Shown here piece after piece: positions 30,812 to 39,559 of a stretch of 64,000 nt of DNA (its first letter is position 1; each line of letters starts with the position of its first letter). The DNA comes from a virus, in the IMG/VR virus record IMGVR_UViG_3300042923_000281, positions 186,001 to 250,000 of that record. One strand, given 5' to 3'. Under the pieces are notes generated by a model. It searched no databases. It saw nothing but the letters and a program-made list of their open reading frames with translations, and was not told where the DNA came from. The translations under genes and the position numbers were made by a program.

Positions 30812-33727
30812 ATGAGCGACAAATACAACGGCAAATATCCCAAGGCGTGGACTCCGCAGGAGGTCGCAGCCTACAAAGAAACCGGGAACGAGCCTCCCAA
30901 GTCCAAGAACGGCTTGTGGGTAACTGATGGTGAACGCGAAGCCAAGGAGTTGAAGGACTGGACCTTGGCTGAACTGTTCGCACTGGCCAACGGTGAGCTG
31001 TATTCCTTCCACACCACCGGCAGTGACGACTTCTACGCTGCTGTCCGTGGCAAAGCGGTGCTGGATGATCGTGATGCTGTCAAGTGGGGTGAAGAAGACC
31101 TCTACAACTGGCTGGTGTTTGAACGTCCTCCGGCTAAAAGCCCGAACGGTTACTACATCAATGACCCGGAACGTTGGGTCAAAGATGCCAGCAAGTGGAA
31201 CGACACTGAACTGTCGGATCTGGGGGCGGGTTACTTCGGGGAACCGGAGAAGAGCCAGCTCTACATCCTCGATGAGGCCTGTGAGCGCTTTGACTTGCCG
31301 CTCGGGATCACATGGGAAGACTTCTGTGCGTACATCACGACCAAAGCCAAACCTGCCCTGACTCACAACGACATCCTGGTCAATGACCGTAACCGTGTGG
31401 GTAAGGCGATTGCGGATTGGTCGGAAGCTGAGGTCGAAGCCTGGCTGCTGGATGAGATCGTTGTTGAAGATGAGCAACGTTTGGCTCAGTTGCTGGCCCG
31501 GTGTGTGAAGTTGTTCGGTACAGGTCGTTACTGGACCAAGGACATGATCAAGGACTACGTCATTCGTGGTGCCGGTCCTGATGATCCCTTGGGTAACTGG
31601 CCCGACATTGACTACAGTCAGTACACTGACGAGCAGTTGACCATCCTGGCTGAAGAAGACAACGACACCGAAGCCCAGCATGAACTGCTGAGCCGCCACC
31701 CTGCGTTTGACCCACCACCGGAGCCTGAAGATGAACCAGCCCCAGTACCCCCTGTTGCCGAAGAACCTGACGACAGCGGAGCAGAGGAAGAAACTGGACT
31801 TGATCCAGAAGACGGAGGCCCTACTGGAGAGCCTGAGGAACCTGAACCTGAGCCGGATGCACCTAGCGATGACGATAGTGGCCCGGAGGAAGCGGAACCG
31901 GATGTTGAGGAACCGCCTACGGTGCTCTGGACGGATCTGGTGCCGGAAGGTACGCCACTCCATGAAGCGCTTGTCACTGGGACACCTGATGTCGTAATCG
32001 CCGACACCGATCGTCGACGTTTGCTCAGTGCCTCCAAGTGGACCCTCACTGAACTCATCGGTTGGGCACGGGGTGAAATCTCCAACAGCCTGAACACCAC
32101 TGACGACACTCTCATTACGGCTCTGCGAGTCGCTCTGGGGTCGTTTGTTACCAACTGGTCAAACGGTGCGGTAAAGACCTTTGTCGTCTCTCAGGAGCTT
32201 CCTGCGGGCTTTGAGACAGGGGTTCTGGTTGAGGACTGCATCCGTGATCGCATGCACCCAGGTGACTGGCGTGAAGAGGAAGTCAAGGCATGGGCGGCGG
32301 GTAAAGTCATCACGACTGTTGCTGCTGACCGTATCCTCTTAGCGGCTCGGAATCGGTTCAGTATCCCAGACCGACTGAACGACGAAGAAGTCAAGGAGTA
32401 CATCGTGACAGGTATCATGCCTGATGACACGATTCCTCCGATCGAAGCGTGCAAGCCTGTGTCCAAGCGTCAACTGGATGCGTGGCTCAAAGGTGAACTC
32501 CCGGCTGACAAGGCTGAGGAAGAGCGCCTGTTCGTGCAGGCTCGACAAGCGTACGGCATTGACATCCATTGGACCAATGCTCACCTCCTTGCGTACATCC
32601 GTAACGGCTCCTCGCCCAAGCGTTTGCCCGATGGGACGCTGGTCGAAGATCGGATGCGGTGCAACGATGCATGCACCAACTGGTCGTGGAAAGAACTGCG
32701 TGCCTTGGCAGCAGGCGAGCTCACTGCTCAGTTCACCATCACCGATGCCATGGACCGTATTCGTCGTTTGATCGACGTGCAGTTCGGGGTGAGTCCTGCT
32801 CACTGGTCGGACGACGATGTGCTGAACTACCTGCTCACCAACGAGAAGCCGAAGTCACTGGAAAGCGGGGTCTACATCAACGACCCTACCCGTCCAATGA
32901 AACAGGCCATCGAATGGCGTGACGCTGAACTCAAGGCATGGTTGCGGGGTGAGATCACCGAAACCGTCAAGGCTCCAGAGGACGTATTGTGGGACGAGAT
33001 CTACGTTCGTTTCCGCGTTCCGTTGTTCTGGTACCGTGAGGATGCCAAATCGTATGTGCTGACCGGCAAGCAAGTACCTGCTACTCCATCAGGCATCTGG
33101 ATACGTGACCGTAACCGTGATGCTCGTCCGGTGAAGCATTGGACACGTCGGGAAATCAAGGCCTGGTGCCGTGGGCAGATCATGCCTTCGATCTCTGCCA
33201 GTCCTGAGACCATGATCAAGCGTGCTGCTGATCTCTTTGGGGTAACTACCCTGCTCGATGCTGATTCGATCAAGAAACGGATCAGCTCTATCACTGAGGA
33301 ATCCATGACCATGACCGTCAAATTTGTTGACAACGACCTGAAGTCGTACGAAGAAGGCCGTAAAGCCGCAGGCGACAACGCTGCTGCTGCCGCGCCTTAC
33401 CAGACGCTGCTGGACCGTTGCATCAGCCGTGTACTGCGCCTGGAAGGTGAAGACTTCGTGCAGGGTTGGACCGAACTGCTGAACTTCTTCCACAAGAACA
33501 GCAACGGCATCATGTCGCCGAAGAAGGTCTACACTGGCGTTGGCCAGATGTCGATCACTCCAAAAGGCCTGCGTCTGTTCAACAACATGACGTCGGTTCT
33601 GATGCAGACTGCTGATCCTGCGACCCGTGACCGCGCTGTCAAAGTCATCGAGTGGAACGCTTCCTTGAAAGAAGTGACCAACGAGAAGACGCGTCAATCG
33701 CTGCTGGCGTACTACGGCCTCAGCTAA
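30812..33727 (+). CDS. Large repeat protein with acidic linker, probable virion protein
   Basis: 971 residues, AAGGG ribosome site, 9 nt after the polymerase gene. A module of about 75 residues recurs some nine times, each with W-x-x-x-E-L-x-A-W-x-x-G-E-I (for example near 50, 130, 203, 410, 486, 624, 702, 777) and, in most, G-V-x-I-x-D-x-x-R just before it. A proline/glutamate/aspartate-rich linker (about 301-370) divides the repeats. The last ~140 residues form a separate domain. An internal ATG at 33305 with GAGGAATCC before it could start that domain alone. The modules recall small helix-extended-helix folds; ligand unknown. Confidence 0.75.
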   Translation: MSDKYNGKYPKAWTPQEVAAYKETGNEPPKSKNGLWVTDGEREAKELKDWTLAELFALANGELYSFHTTGSDDFYAAVRGKAVLDDRDAVKWGEEDLYNWLVFERPPAKSPNGYYINDPERWVKDASKWNDTELSDLGAGYFGEPEKSQLYILDEACERFDLPLGITWEDFCAYITTKAKPALTHNDILVNDRNRVGKAIADWSEAEVEAWLLDEIVVEDEQRLAQLLARCVKLFGTGRYWTKDMIKDYVIRGAGPDDPLGNWPDIDYSQYTDEQLTILAEEDNDTEAQHELLSRHPAFDPPPEPEDEPAPVPPVAEEPDDSGAEEETGLDPEDGGPTGEPEEPEPEPDAPSDDDSGPEEAEPDVEEPPTVLWTDLVPEGTPLHEALVTGTPDVVIADTDRRRLLSASKWTLTELIGWARGEISNSLNTTDDTLITALRVALGSFVTNWSNGAVKTFVVSQELPAGFETGVLVEDCIRDRMHPGDWREEEVKAWAAGKVITTVAADRILLAARNRFSIPDRLNDEEVKEYIVTGIMPDDTIPPIEACKPVSKRQLDAWLKGELPADKAEEERLFVQARQAYGIDIHWTNAHLLAYIRNGSSPKRLPDGTLVEDRMRCNDACTNWSWKELRALAAGELTAQFTITDAMDRIRRLIDVQFGVSPAHWSDDDVLNYLLTNEKPKSLESGVYINDPTRPMKQAIEWRDAELKAWLRGEITETVKAPEDVLWDEIYVRFRVPLFWYREDAKSYVLTGKQVPATPSGIWIRDRNRDARPVKHWTRREIKAWCRGQIMPSISASPETMIKRAADLFGVTTLLDADSIKKRISSITEESMTMTVKFVDNDLKSYEEGRKAAGDNAAAAAPYQTLLDRCISRVLRLEGEDFVQGWTELLNFFHKNSNGIMSPKKVYTGVGQMSITPKGLRLFNNMTSVLMQTADPATRDRAVKVIEWNASLKEVTNEKTRQSLLAYYGLS

Positions 33728-33743
33728 CAAAGAAAAAAGAAAG

Positions 33744-33771
33744 GAGACAGGAGCCCTAGGGCTCCTGTCTC
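33744..33771. terminator. Bidirectional terminator
   Basis: A perfect 28-nt palindrome from gagacaggagccct to its complement between the stops at 33727 and 33779; the minus side is followed by CTTTCTTTTTTC. Confidence 0.8.
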
Positions 33772-33778
33772 TATTCCG

Positions 33779-34117
33779 TCAGATCGAGATTTCGATGATG
33801 TTCTGCCAGTTGTTCAACTGCTCGTGGTTGTAGCTGTACAACATGGTGAAGTGCATGCTCACGTAGCCTTGCTCGTAGTGCTTGCGTTGAATTACGCTCA
33901 GCACTTTGTAGAGATCCTTCTTGTGCTCTGTCTCTTGTTCCCAGCCAACCTTACTATCCAGCGGAAACACCGTCAGATAGGTCCCGCCATTGGGAGCGCA
34001 GGTGTGAAGCCCGCTATGGGCTAAGCCAAGTTCGTCACACTTGGCCATCACTTGCTCCATCCCGTTGCGATCGGACGTTGACATCACGTGCAACGTCCTG
34101 AATCCGTACTCACTCAT
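33779..34117 (-). CDS. Unknown small protein
   Basis: 112 residues, GAAGG ribosome site. Short alternating beta/alpha pattern (RTLHVMSTSDRNGMEQVMAK) suggests a compact alpha/beta fold. It follows the HD-domain gene by 11 nt and should be co-transcribed with it. Confidence 0.65.
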   Translation of the reverse strand: MSEYGFRTLHVMSTSDRNGMEQVMAKCDELGLAHSGLHTCAPNGGTYLTVFPLDSKVGWEQETEHKKDLYKVLSVIQRKHYEQGYVSMHFTMLYSYNHEQLNNWQNIIEISI

Positions 34118-34128
34118 TACCTTCTCCC

Positions 34129-34725
34129 TTACAACAATGCGATTTCATCACGCTGCTTTTGCAGCTCTTCACCAAAGCACGTCAGGTACATTTCAGGATA
34201 GCGTGCATAACCGCTCATCCCAAACTTCTCCTTTAGATGCTTGACCGATTCTTCATACCGCTGATCTTCCGACTGTTCCGGATGATGCGCCACGCGATAC
34301 AGAATGGCTCGTTCCAGCATATCCGAGACATTCCCCGGCATCATTCGATCAGCTGCGTTAATCAGCTCACAGAACTGACTGTGGAACGATCCTTTGAACG
34401 ATGCCCGATGCTGATGACACCCCCATGCGACCATCTTTGTTTCCAATGGATCAAGGTTATCAAGGATCACCGGATGATCCGTGCTCATCATCCAATGAAA
34501 ACTCAATTCATGATGATTCACCCGACTCCACGCAAACATATCGTGAAAGTACGCTGCAAACAGAATCAGCTTTGGATCATACCCAAAGTCCATTCGGTTA
34601 CTGATTGCAGTACCACATTGAAACACCGCTTCAAAGTGATTCTCTCGATGCGCTTTATCATTCAGCTCCCACACATGTGAGAATCCCTTAATGATCTCTT
34701 GACGCCATTCGGGAATATTCTTCAC
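34129..34725 (-). CDS. HD-domain phosphohydrolase
   Basis: 198 residues, GTG start with GGAG 6 nt upstream. H30, AAYFHDMFAW (H61-D62), HH at 71-72 and a later INAADRM aspartate fit the H...HD...H...D metal-binding set of the HD superfamily, which hydrolyses nucleotides or phosphate esters. It might alter nucleotide pools or second messengers, but the substrate cannot be told. A TACATTGT box lies 34 nt upstream. The base composition of this gene looks more AT-rich than its neighbours, hinting at separate acquisition. Confidence 0.75.
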   Translation of the reverse strand: MKNIPEWRQEIIKGFSHVWELNDKAHRENHFEAVFQCGTAISNRMDFGYDPKLILFAAYFHDMFAWSRVNHHELSFHWMMSTDHPVILDNLDPLETKMVAWGCHQHRASFKGSFHSQFCELINAADRMMPGNVSDMLERAILYRVAHHPEQSEDQRYEESVKHLKEKFGMSGYARYPEMYLTCFGEELQKQRDEIALL

Positions 34726-34758
34726 TGCTCACTCCTTGGTGATGGTTATCTCACTCTT

Positions 34759-34766
34759 ACAATGTA
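34759..34766 (-). promoter_or_regulatory. Promoter-like box (TACATTGT)
   Basis: Context AGCACTACATTGTAAG on the minus strand, 34 nt upstream of the GTG start at 34725. Confidence 0.55.
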
Positions 34767-34797
34767 GTGCTACAGATTCTTGGAATCAAAAAAGAAA

Positions 34798-34818
34798 GGG
34801 AGGGCCGAAGCCCTCTCC
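34798..34818 (-). terminator. UUCG-loop terminator after 34821-35201
   Basis: Minus strand GAGGGC-TTCG-GCCCTC core then CTTTCTTTTTTG, directly after the stop. Confidence 0.85.
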
Positions 34819-34820
34819 TT

Positions 34821-35201
34821 TTATTCGTAAGCGAACCGGATGTAGATCTGGAGTTGCTCCGTCAGGTACTTGACCTTGGCGGTGGAGAACAGCAATTGGT
34901 CCAGAGCACCGTACATGTACGACGGGTCTTCAGGACTGATCTGGTGACGGTCTTGCCAGTAGCGCTGCAAGTGTTCCAGCTTCAGTTTCGTGGTCGGGTA
35001 GGAAGGCATCTCAGGCTTCCAGCCTTCCTGTTCGATCAAGTGATGAGCAGCCTGAACGCCACCGAACAATGCGTAACGGCACTGGTCAATGATCTCAGGA
35101 TCGACGGAGACCTTGTTGGCAGTGAGGACAGCTTCCAGCTCTGCCAAGGCAGTGACGTGCAAATGCCAGTGGACCTGACGTGCACCGATTGAATTGTTCA
35201 T
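34821..35201 (-). CDS. Unknown small protein
   Basis: 126 residues, helical. It starts 5 nt after the stop of the gene at 35207 and ends in a strong terminator, so it is the last gene of the operon 39416 or 37679 leftwards. No family recognised. Confidence 0.65.
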   Translation of the reverse strand: MNNSIGARQVHWHLHVTALAELEAVLTANKVSVDPEIIDQCRYALFGGVQAAHHLIEQEGWKPEMPSYPTTKLKLEHLQRYWQDRHQISPEDPSYMYGALDQLLFSTAKVKYLTEQLQIYIRFAYE

Positions 35202-35206
35202 GCTGC

Positions 35207-36217
35207 TTAGACCTCTTTCATTGATAGTTCGTGTCTGGTCAGAAGGTCATCAGCGATGCCATCCATGTCGTTCAGCAGGTCGTTAACCAGCAATGGGTTA
35301 CGGTACCAGTCATTGATGTAGACGATGCCATCACGAGCGTTTACATCGTCTATGCCGACTGAACTGATGTAGACGATGTCACTGATGCCACCGCGAGCAC
35401 TGTAGTCCCAGTCACGCTTGGATGATAACTTCACGCGGTAACCACGCCATTCAAACCAGGTATGGTTGACCTCATACTTGGTATACATCTCGCCGGCCAA
35501 CAGTATCCGTAACTGATTGAAAGCACTTTCACCAGCGCCTTCTTCAGGGTTAGCCTGAGTGCCCCAGTAATGATCCATCAAGAGCCATTCGAGCTTCTCT
35601 GGAGGTTCACGATGCTCAGTACCCACCATGTATTCGTACAGGGGAGTGTAGAGCATCTTGTCCAGGTAAGCTGCCTCGACGGTAACCCCGTATGGCTTCT
35701 CGAACAACGGGCAGGTCAACAGTCCCTTGTTCTGGTGGAATTCCGGAAGCGTCAGTTGCATCTCGTTATTGTCCCAACAGAAGACCGTTTCACCTGTCCT
35801 CATGTCGACCGTTACCTGATCATGCTCAGGGTCGTAGGTGTTGAACACGAATTCATCGTCCCCGTCACGCTCTTCCGGACGGTTGACCATCCAGTAGTCC
35901 ATGATCGCTCTCAGCGGACGACTTGGGGATCGGTTCCAATGCTCAGCAGCTAGGTTTTCGATGATCGGTTCTTTACGAGGCACCCCGATCTTCTTGCCAG
36001 TCTGCATTGTGTACAGTTTGGCCCACGGACTTTCGCCGAAGAACAGTTCAGAGCGCATTCCGCCCATCATCTGATTGAACACGTTACGCAGGTCCATACC
36101 CATCATCTGGAGCACTGGCACCAACTGAGGATACGACGATGATAGCGAGTTGCCCATCAGGTTACGGGCGAGATTCTCGGCCATGTTCATGACCATTTCT
36201 TCGTTATCAGGAAGCAT
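35207..36217 (-). CDS. Unknown protein
   Basis: 336 residues. The N-terminal 50 are methionine-rich and helical; the rest is mixed with many tryptophans and acidic residues. GGGGTAATGTAG precedes the ATG. It starts 5 nt after the stop of the zinc-finger-like gene at 36223. No motif recognised. Confidence 0.65.
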   Translation of the reverse strand: MLPDNEEMVMNMAENLARNLMGNSLSSSYPQLVPVLQMMGMDLRNVFNQMMGGMRSELFFGESPWAKLYTMQTGKKIGVPRKEPIIENLAAEHWNRSPSRPLRAIMDYWMVNRPEERDGDDEFVFNTYDPEHDQVTVDMRTGETVFCWDNNEMQLTLPEFHQNKGLLTCPLFEKPYGVTVEAAYLDKMLYTPLYEYMVGTEHREPPEKLEWLLMDHYWGTQANPEEGAGESAFNQLRILLAGEMYTKYEVNHTWFEWRGYRVKLSSKRDWDYSARGGISDIVYISSVGIDDVNARDGIVYINDWYRNPLLVNDLLNDMDGIADDLLTRHELSMKEV

Positions 36218-36222
36218 CTACA

Positions 36223-36708
36223 TTACCCCAGGTTGAATTTCTTTGGTTCATCGACAGTGATGCCCAGTCGAGCCATCGCAGACTGAGCGAAGAAGTCTTT
36301 TCGAATATCCGCTAGATTGTGCTCCCAGACACGCTTTGCATATTGCTCGAACACGTCGGGGTTCCGCTTGGGCATGTCCTTTATCAGGAGACGTCTCGCC
36401 TTGGCTTGTTCGTTGAGCAGTAGCTGGAACTGTTCTTGCCAGTCGATCTCATCCATGGCGTCCTTGCAGACACAGGAGAAGCCGTGCGGATCGGCACCAA
36501 CGCAGGACTGGATTGGGAACGCCCGGTTACCGCAGAAGACGCAGAAGCGGGTGTGGGTGTGGACACCCATCGTCGAAGTGGGTTTCGCCTCACTAATCGG
36601 GTCCCAGCTTGTCTTGTAGCCTGTGTTGCCGTCACCATGACTGGTGCCCACGAAACCCCTGCTGAAATGCTTGTGGGATCTCGGGTCAGCGTATTCTGGA
36701 ATAGCCAT
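36223..36708 (-). CDS. Unknown protein with possible zinc-binding cysteines
   Basis: 161 residues, AGGAG ribosome site. CVFCGNRAFPIQSC followed by a CVCKD element gives four to five cysteines spaced like a zinc ribbon. Such proteins often bind nucleic acids or other proteins; the function here is unknown. Operon with 35207 and 34821. Confidence 0.65.
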   Translation of the reverse strand: MAIPEYADPRSHKHFSRGFVGTSHGDGNTGYKTSWDPISEAKPTSTMGVHTHTRFCVFCGNRAFPIQSCVGADPHGFSCVCKDAMDEIDWQEQFQLLLNEQAKARRLLIKDMPKRNPDVFEQYAKRVWEHNLADIRKDFFAQSAMARLGITVDEPKKFNLG

Positions 36709-36731
36709 TACTTGCTCCTAACCGAATAGAT

Positions 36732-36751
36732 GGGAGGACCGAAGTCCTCCC
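36732..36751 (-). terminator. UUCG-loop terminator after 36759-37679
   Basis: Minus strand GGGAGGAC-TTCG-GTCCTCCC then ATCTATTC. Confidence 0.75.
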
Positions 36752-36758
36752 ACTTGAA

Positions 36759-37679
36759 TCACTTCTTGGGGGTCTGTGCGTCGAAGAACGCGTCAGTGAC
36801 AGCCTTCACGGTACCTGACGGATCAGGGTCACGTGGATCGGTCGTGATCTTCAACGTCTTGCCAGAGAGCGCCATGGACAAGTCATCGGCCCACTCTTCA
36901 ATGCAGCCCTTCATCATGGACTCATTGGTGGCGATGCGTACGTCAGCGTCCCAGCCCACAGCGGCCATGTGCTTGACCATGTCGTGTTCCAGACGTGGCG
37001 GGACATCGTTCTCACGAGGGTTCAGCCAGAAGCCTACGTCGATGTCCTTGGTGTTGCTGTGGATGATCAAGGCGTAATGGTTCAACGTACCAATCTGGAT
37101 GACCAGCTTTGGCTCACGGCTGAAGACCGGATACTGCGAACGTTTGATACGACGGATGACCACACCTGTTGGCGTCCGCATGCTGAAGCGACCAGTCACG
37201 AAGTTGTATTCGAACCAGAACACCGGGCAGACAAAGTTCAGAGTCTGGTTCAGTCGATCCAGATCTGGTTTGCCGAGGGGGTTGCCTCGCACCTTGAACA
37301 TCACAGGGGCAATGACGCGGTACAGGTTGCGGATGGTGTCGTCGTATTCAGCCCACTCGTACAGTCTGGCAGGAGCCACCAAGAAGTACGTGTAGCTGTT
37401 TGGGTTCCCCAGCGTCAAGCGCAGGTTAGGGACTTGGTCGATGCTCTTGACCGAACCACGTTTGTGGCGCATCTCGGTGATGGTCAGCACATGGCTGAAG
37501 TCCAGCGGTTCAGTCTCACACACCTTTTCGATGAGGATGGTGAGAGTCTCAGACGACAAGCGCATGCCGTCATAGATCCGAAGTGAATCGCACAGCTGTG
37601 CACCTAGGACTTCACGCAGGAAGCCGCCTTTGAATTGACGGTTCAACATGGAGTCGAGGTTGCTTCGTGTATCGCTCAT
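36759..37679 (-). CDS. Unknown protein
   Basis: 306 residues with a GGAG ribosome site. Mixed alpha/beta sequence with no known motif. It stands as a single transcription unit between two terminators (37840 and 36732). By position between the helicase and the virion polymerase it should correspond to one of the uncharacterised phiKZ genes following gp75. Confidence 0.65.
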   Translation of the reverse strand: MSDTRSNLDSMLNRQFKGGFLREVLGAQLCDSLRIYDGMRLSSETLTILIEKVCETEPLDFSHVLTITEMRHKRGSVKSIDQVPNLRLTLGNPNSYTYFLVAPARLYEWAEYDDTIRNLYRVIAPVMFKVRGNPLGKPDLDRLNQTLNFVCPVFWFEYNFVTGRFSMRTPTGVVIRRIKRSQYPVFSREPKLVIQIGTLNHYALIIHSNTKDIDVGFWLNPRENDVPPRLEHDMVKHMAAVGWDADVRIATNESMMKGCIEEWADDLSMALSGKTLKITTDPRDPDPSGTVKAVTDAFFDAQTPKK

Positions 37680-37839
37680 GGGTGTATCTCCAAAAACTGA
37701 CTGGCCTCACTTGAGGGCTTATTCTGTCAGTGAATTGATACAGGAACGGAATGTCCCTGCAATCTGCCCAAGCCGGGCAAATACGGTGTGTTGCTTGTAC
37801 GATTGGTTGAGTTTGTTTTCTTTGACATTCGGAATAAAA

Positions 37840-37857
37840 GGAGGGCCGAAGCCCTCC
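37840..37857 (-). terminator. UUCG-loop terminator after the helicase
   Basis: Minus strand GGAGGGC-TTCG-GCCCTCC then TTTTATTCC, 3 nt beyond the stop. Confidence 0.85.
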
Positions 37858-37859
37858 CG

Positions 37860-39416
37860 TTATCCGTTGGTGGTCAGGACGTACCGCGACATGACTTCCA
37901 TGTGCGAGACTACCTTGCCTTTGAAGAACTCCAGCTTGTTCCTGTGGTACTTACAATGTTGCTCAATCTCCAAGCAGCCAAAGTAAATGAACTCAGGGGT
38001 CACATCTGGCCAACCGATCAGAGGACGCGTGCGCCCCAAGACCTGTTCGTTAGACTGACGCGAGTCAATTGCAGTCGACATGAACGAGCAACGCAGGTTC
38101 TTGATGTCGATGGCGGTACCGCCCGAGCCGATGGTGGTGACACCAATGTCAGCTTCCAGCAATTCCTCGTAGGAGTCCCCCTCAGAGCCGACGTAACGCA
38201 CGACGTTCAACTCTGGGTACATCTTCCTCAGACGCTCCACAAACAGCGTACAGAGGTCTACACGGGCAAAGAACACCAGTGCCTTCTGTCCTTCCTCACG
38301 CACCGACACGAAGCGGTTGTAGATCGCATGGTCGATGATCTTGAGGTAGGACTTCAGAAGCCCCTTATGCCGCATGACGGATTCTTCGAACGTGGTGTGC
38401 GAGTAACCCTGAGCCCCCATGAACTTGATCCGAACTTCCGGGTCCATGTGGTACAAGATCGCAGTCACACCAATGTAGACGTTGTAACCCCCGCCGTCAT
38501 GGCGCTGTTGCGTTGGGTAACCGACGTCGTACATTCTGTTCTTGAACGCATCCGAGCTGACCATGGTAGCGGACAGGCCCAGTGTCTTGTACGTGTGCGT
38601 GTACAAGTCAATGCGGTAGTTGTTGTGGAACTCTTGGTGCAGCTCATCCGTCACCCGGAAGCCAATACCGGTCTTCGGGTAGAAGTCGATAGGCTTGATC
38701 GGATAGAGCTTGCTGTTACCGTTGGACTCCTCGTAGTTCTTGAGGTATTCACGCATGGTACCAGCCGTGATGATCACGACTTGCAGTTTGTCCAGATCAC
38801 CGTCCAGCGCCATTTGCTGAAGGGCGATCATGTCCTTACCACCACGCACGATCAGGAACTCACCACGCTTGAACTTGAAGGTCTCCTCCAAGTCATCCTT
38901 CCACCGGGAGACGTAACCGCCTTTGAAGTGGATGGCGGTGCGCAGTTCCAGTTTGTTCATGCAGTACTGGGCGACGTAGGTTTTACCGCCCCCGGTCTGC
39001 AACGTGACCATCTTGATGATCGGGTCCCACTTGGGGTTCTGATCGTCAAGCACGTATTCGATGATCCCGACTTGTCGCTCACGCGGTGGGAACATCTTAC
39101 GGACGTCGAACTGGACCTTCGGAAGGATATCCTTGGACACGACGTGGTGAGTGATGGGGACCAGATGCTGAGCGTAGCCCAGGTTCCCGAATAGGTGGCG
39201 CTTCAGGGCATCGAGTTGGTTCCTGTGAAAGCTGAACTCTTTTCGATTCCGTGTAGCCGCAGCAAATGTACGAAGGCCTTTTGGAACGAATCGCCTGCCC
39301 TGTTTCTCATATCCCATCTCGATCAAGGGCCTGCAAAACGCCAACATCGCCTGGAGGTCACGATCAGTAGTTACATCGGTAACCCTTAACCCGTGACTGT
39401 AGACATCGATTTTCAT
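37860..39416 (-). CDS. Superfamily 2 DNA helicase
   Basis: 518 residues, AGGGATG ribosome site. Walker A is Q-T-G-G-G-K-T (141-146), motif II is DELH (257-260), motif III GLSATM and motif VI QVLGRTRP near 478, the order expected for an SF2 helicase of the UvsW/RecG-like DEAD/H group. It probably acts in replication restart or recombination inside the phage nucleus. It lies just downstream of the polymerase beta-prime gene, as the helicase gp75 does relative to gp74 in phiKZ. Confidence 0.85.
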   Translation of the reverse strand: MKIDVYSHGLRVTDVTTDRDLQAMLAFCRPLIEMGYEKQGRRFVPKGLRTFAAATRNRKEFSFHRNQLDALKRHLFGNLGYAQHLVPITHHVVSKDILPKVQFDVRKMFPPRERQVGIIEYVLDDQNPKWDPIIKMVTLQTGGGKTYVAQYCMNKLELRTAIHFKGGYVSRWKDDLEETFKFKRGEFLIVRGGKDMIALQQMALDGDLDKLQVVIITAGTMREYLKNYEESNGNSKLYPIKPIDFYPKTGIGFRVTDELHQEFHNNYRIDLYTHTYKTLGLSATMVSSDAFKNRMYDVGYPTQQRHDGGGYNVYIGVTAILYHMDPEVRIKFMGAQGYSHTTFEESVMRHKGLLKSYLKIIDHAIYNRFVSVREEGQKALVFFARVDLCTLFVERLRKMYPELNVVRYVGSEGDSYEELLEADIGVTTIGSGGTAIDIKNLRCSFMSTAIDSRQSNEQVLGRTRPLIGWPDVTPEFIYFGCLEIEQHCKYHRNKLEFFKGKVVSHMEVMSRYVLTTNG

Positions 39417-39532
39417 GGGACATCCCTAACTGGCGGCATACGACTGTTACATAACAAACCTCATTTAGATGATAAAAAACTGTCCACCGACGTCCATAGA
39501 CGTCCACGGAGATCCATGAAACAAAATAGAAA

Positions 39533-39552
39533 GAGGAGCCCGAAGGCTCCTC
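39533..39552 (-). terminator. UUCG-loop terminator after 39560-41662
   Basis: Minus strand GAGGAGCC-TTCG-GGCTCCTC then TTTCTATTTTG. Confidence 0.85.
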
Positions 39553-39559
39553 TCACTGG

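Noticed and set aside
30044-31963. 639-codon minus-strand frame
   Set aside because: Antisense to the virion polymerase subunit and repeat protein; no ribosome site and no recognisable protein features.
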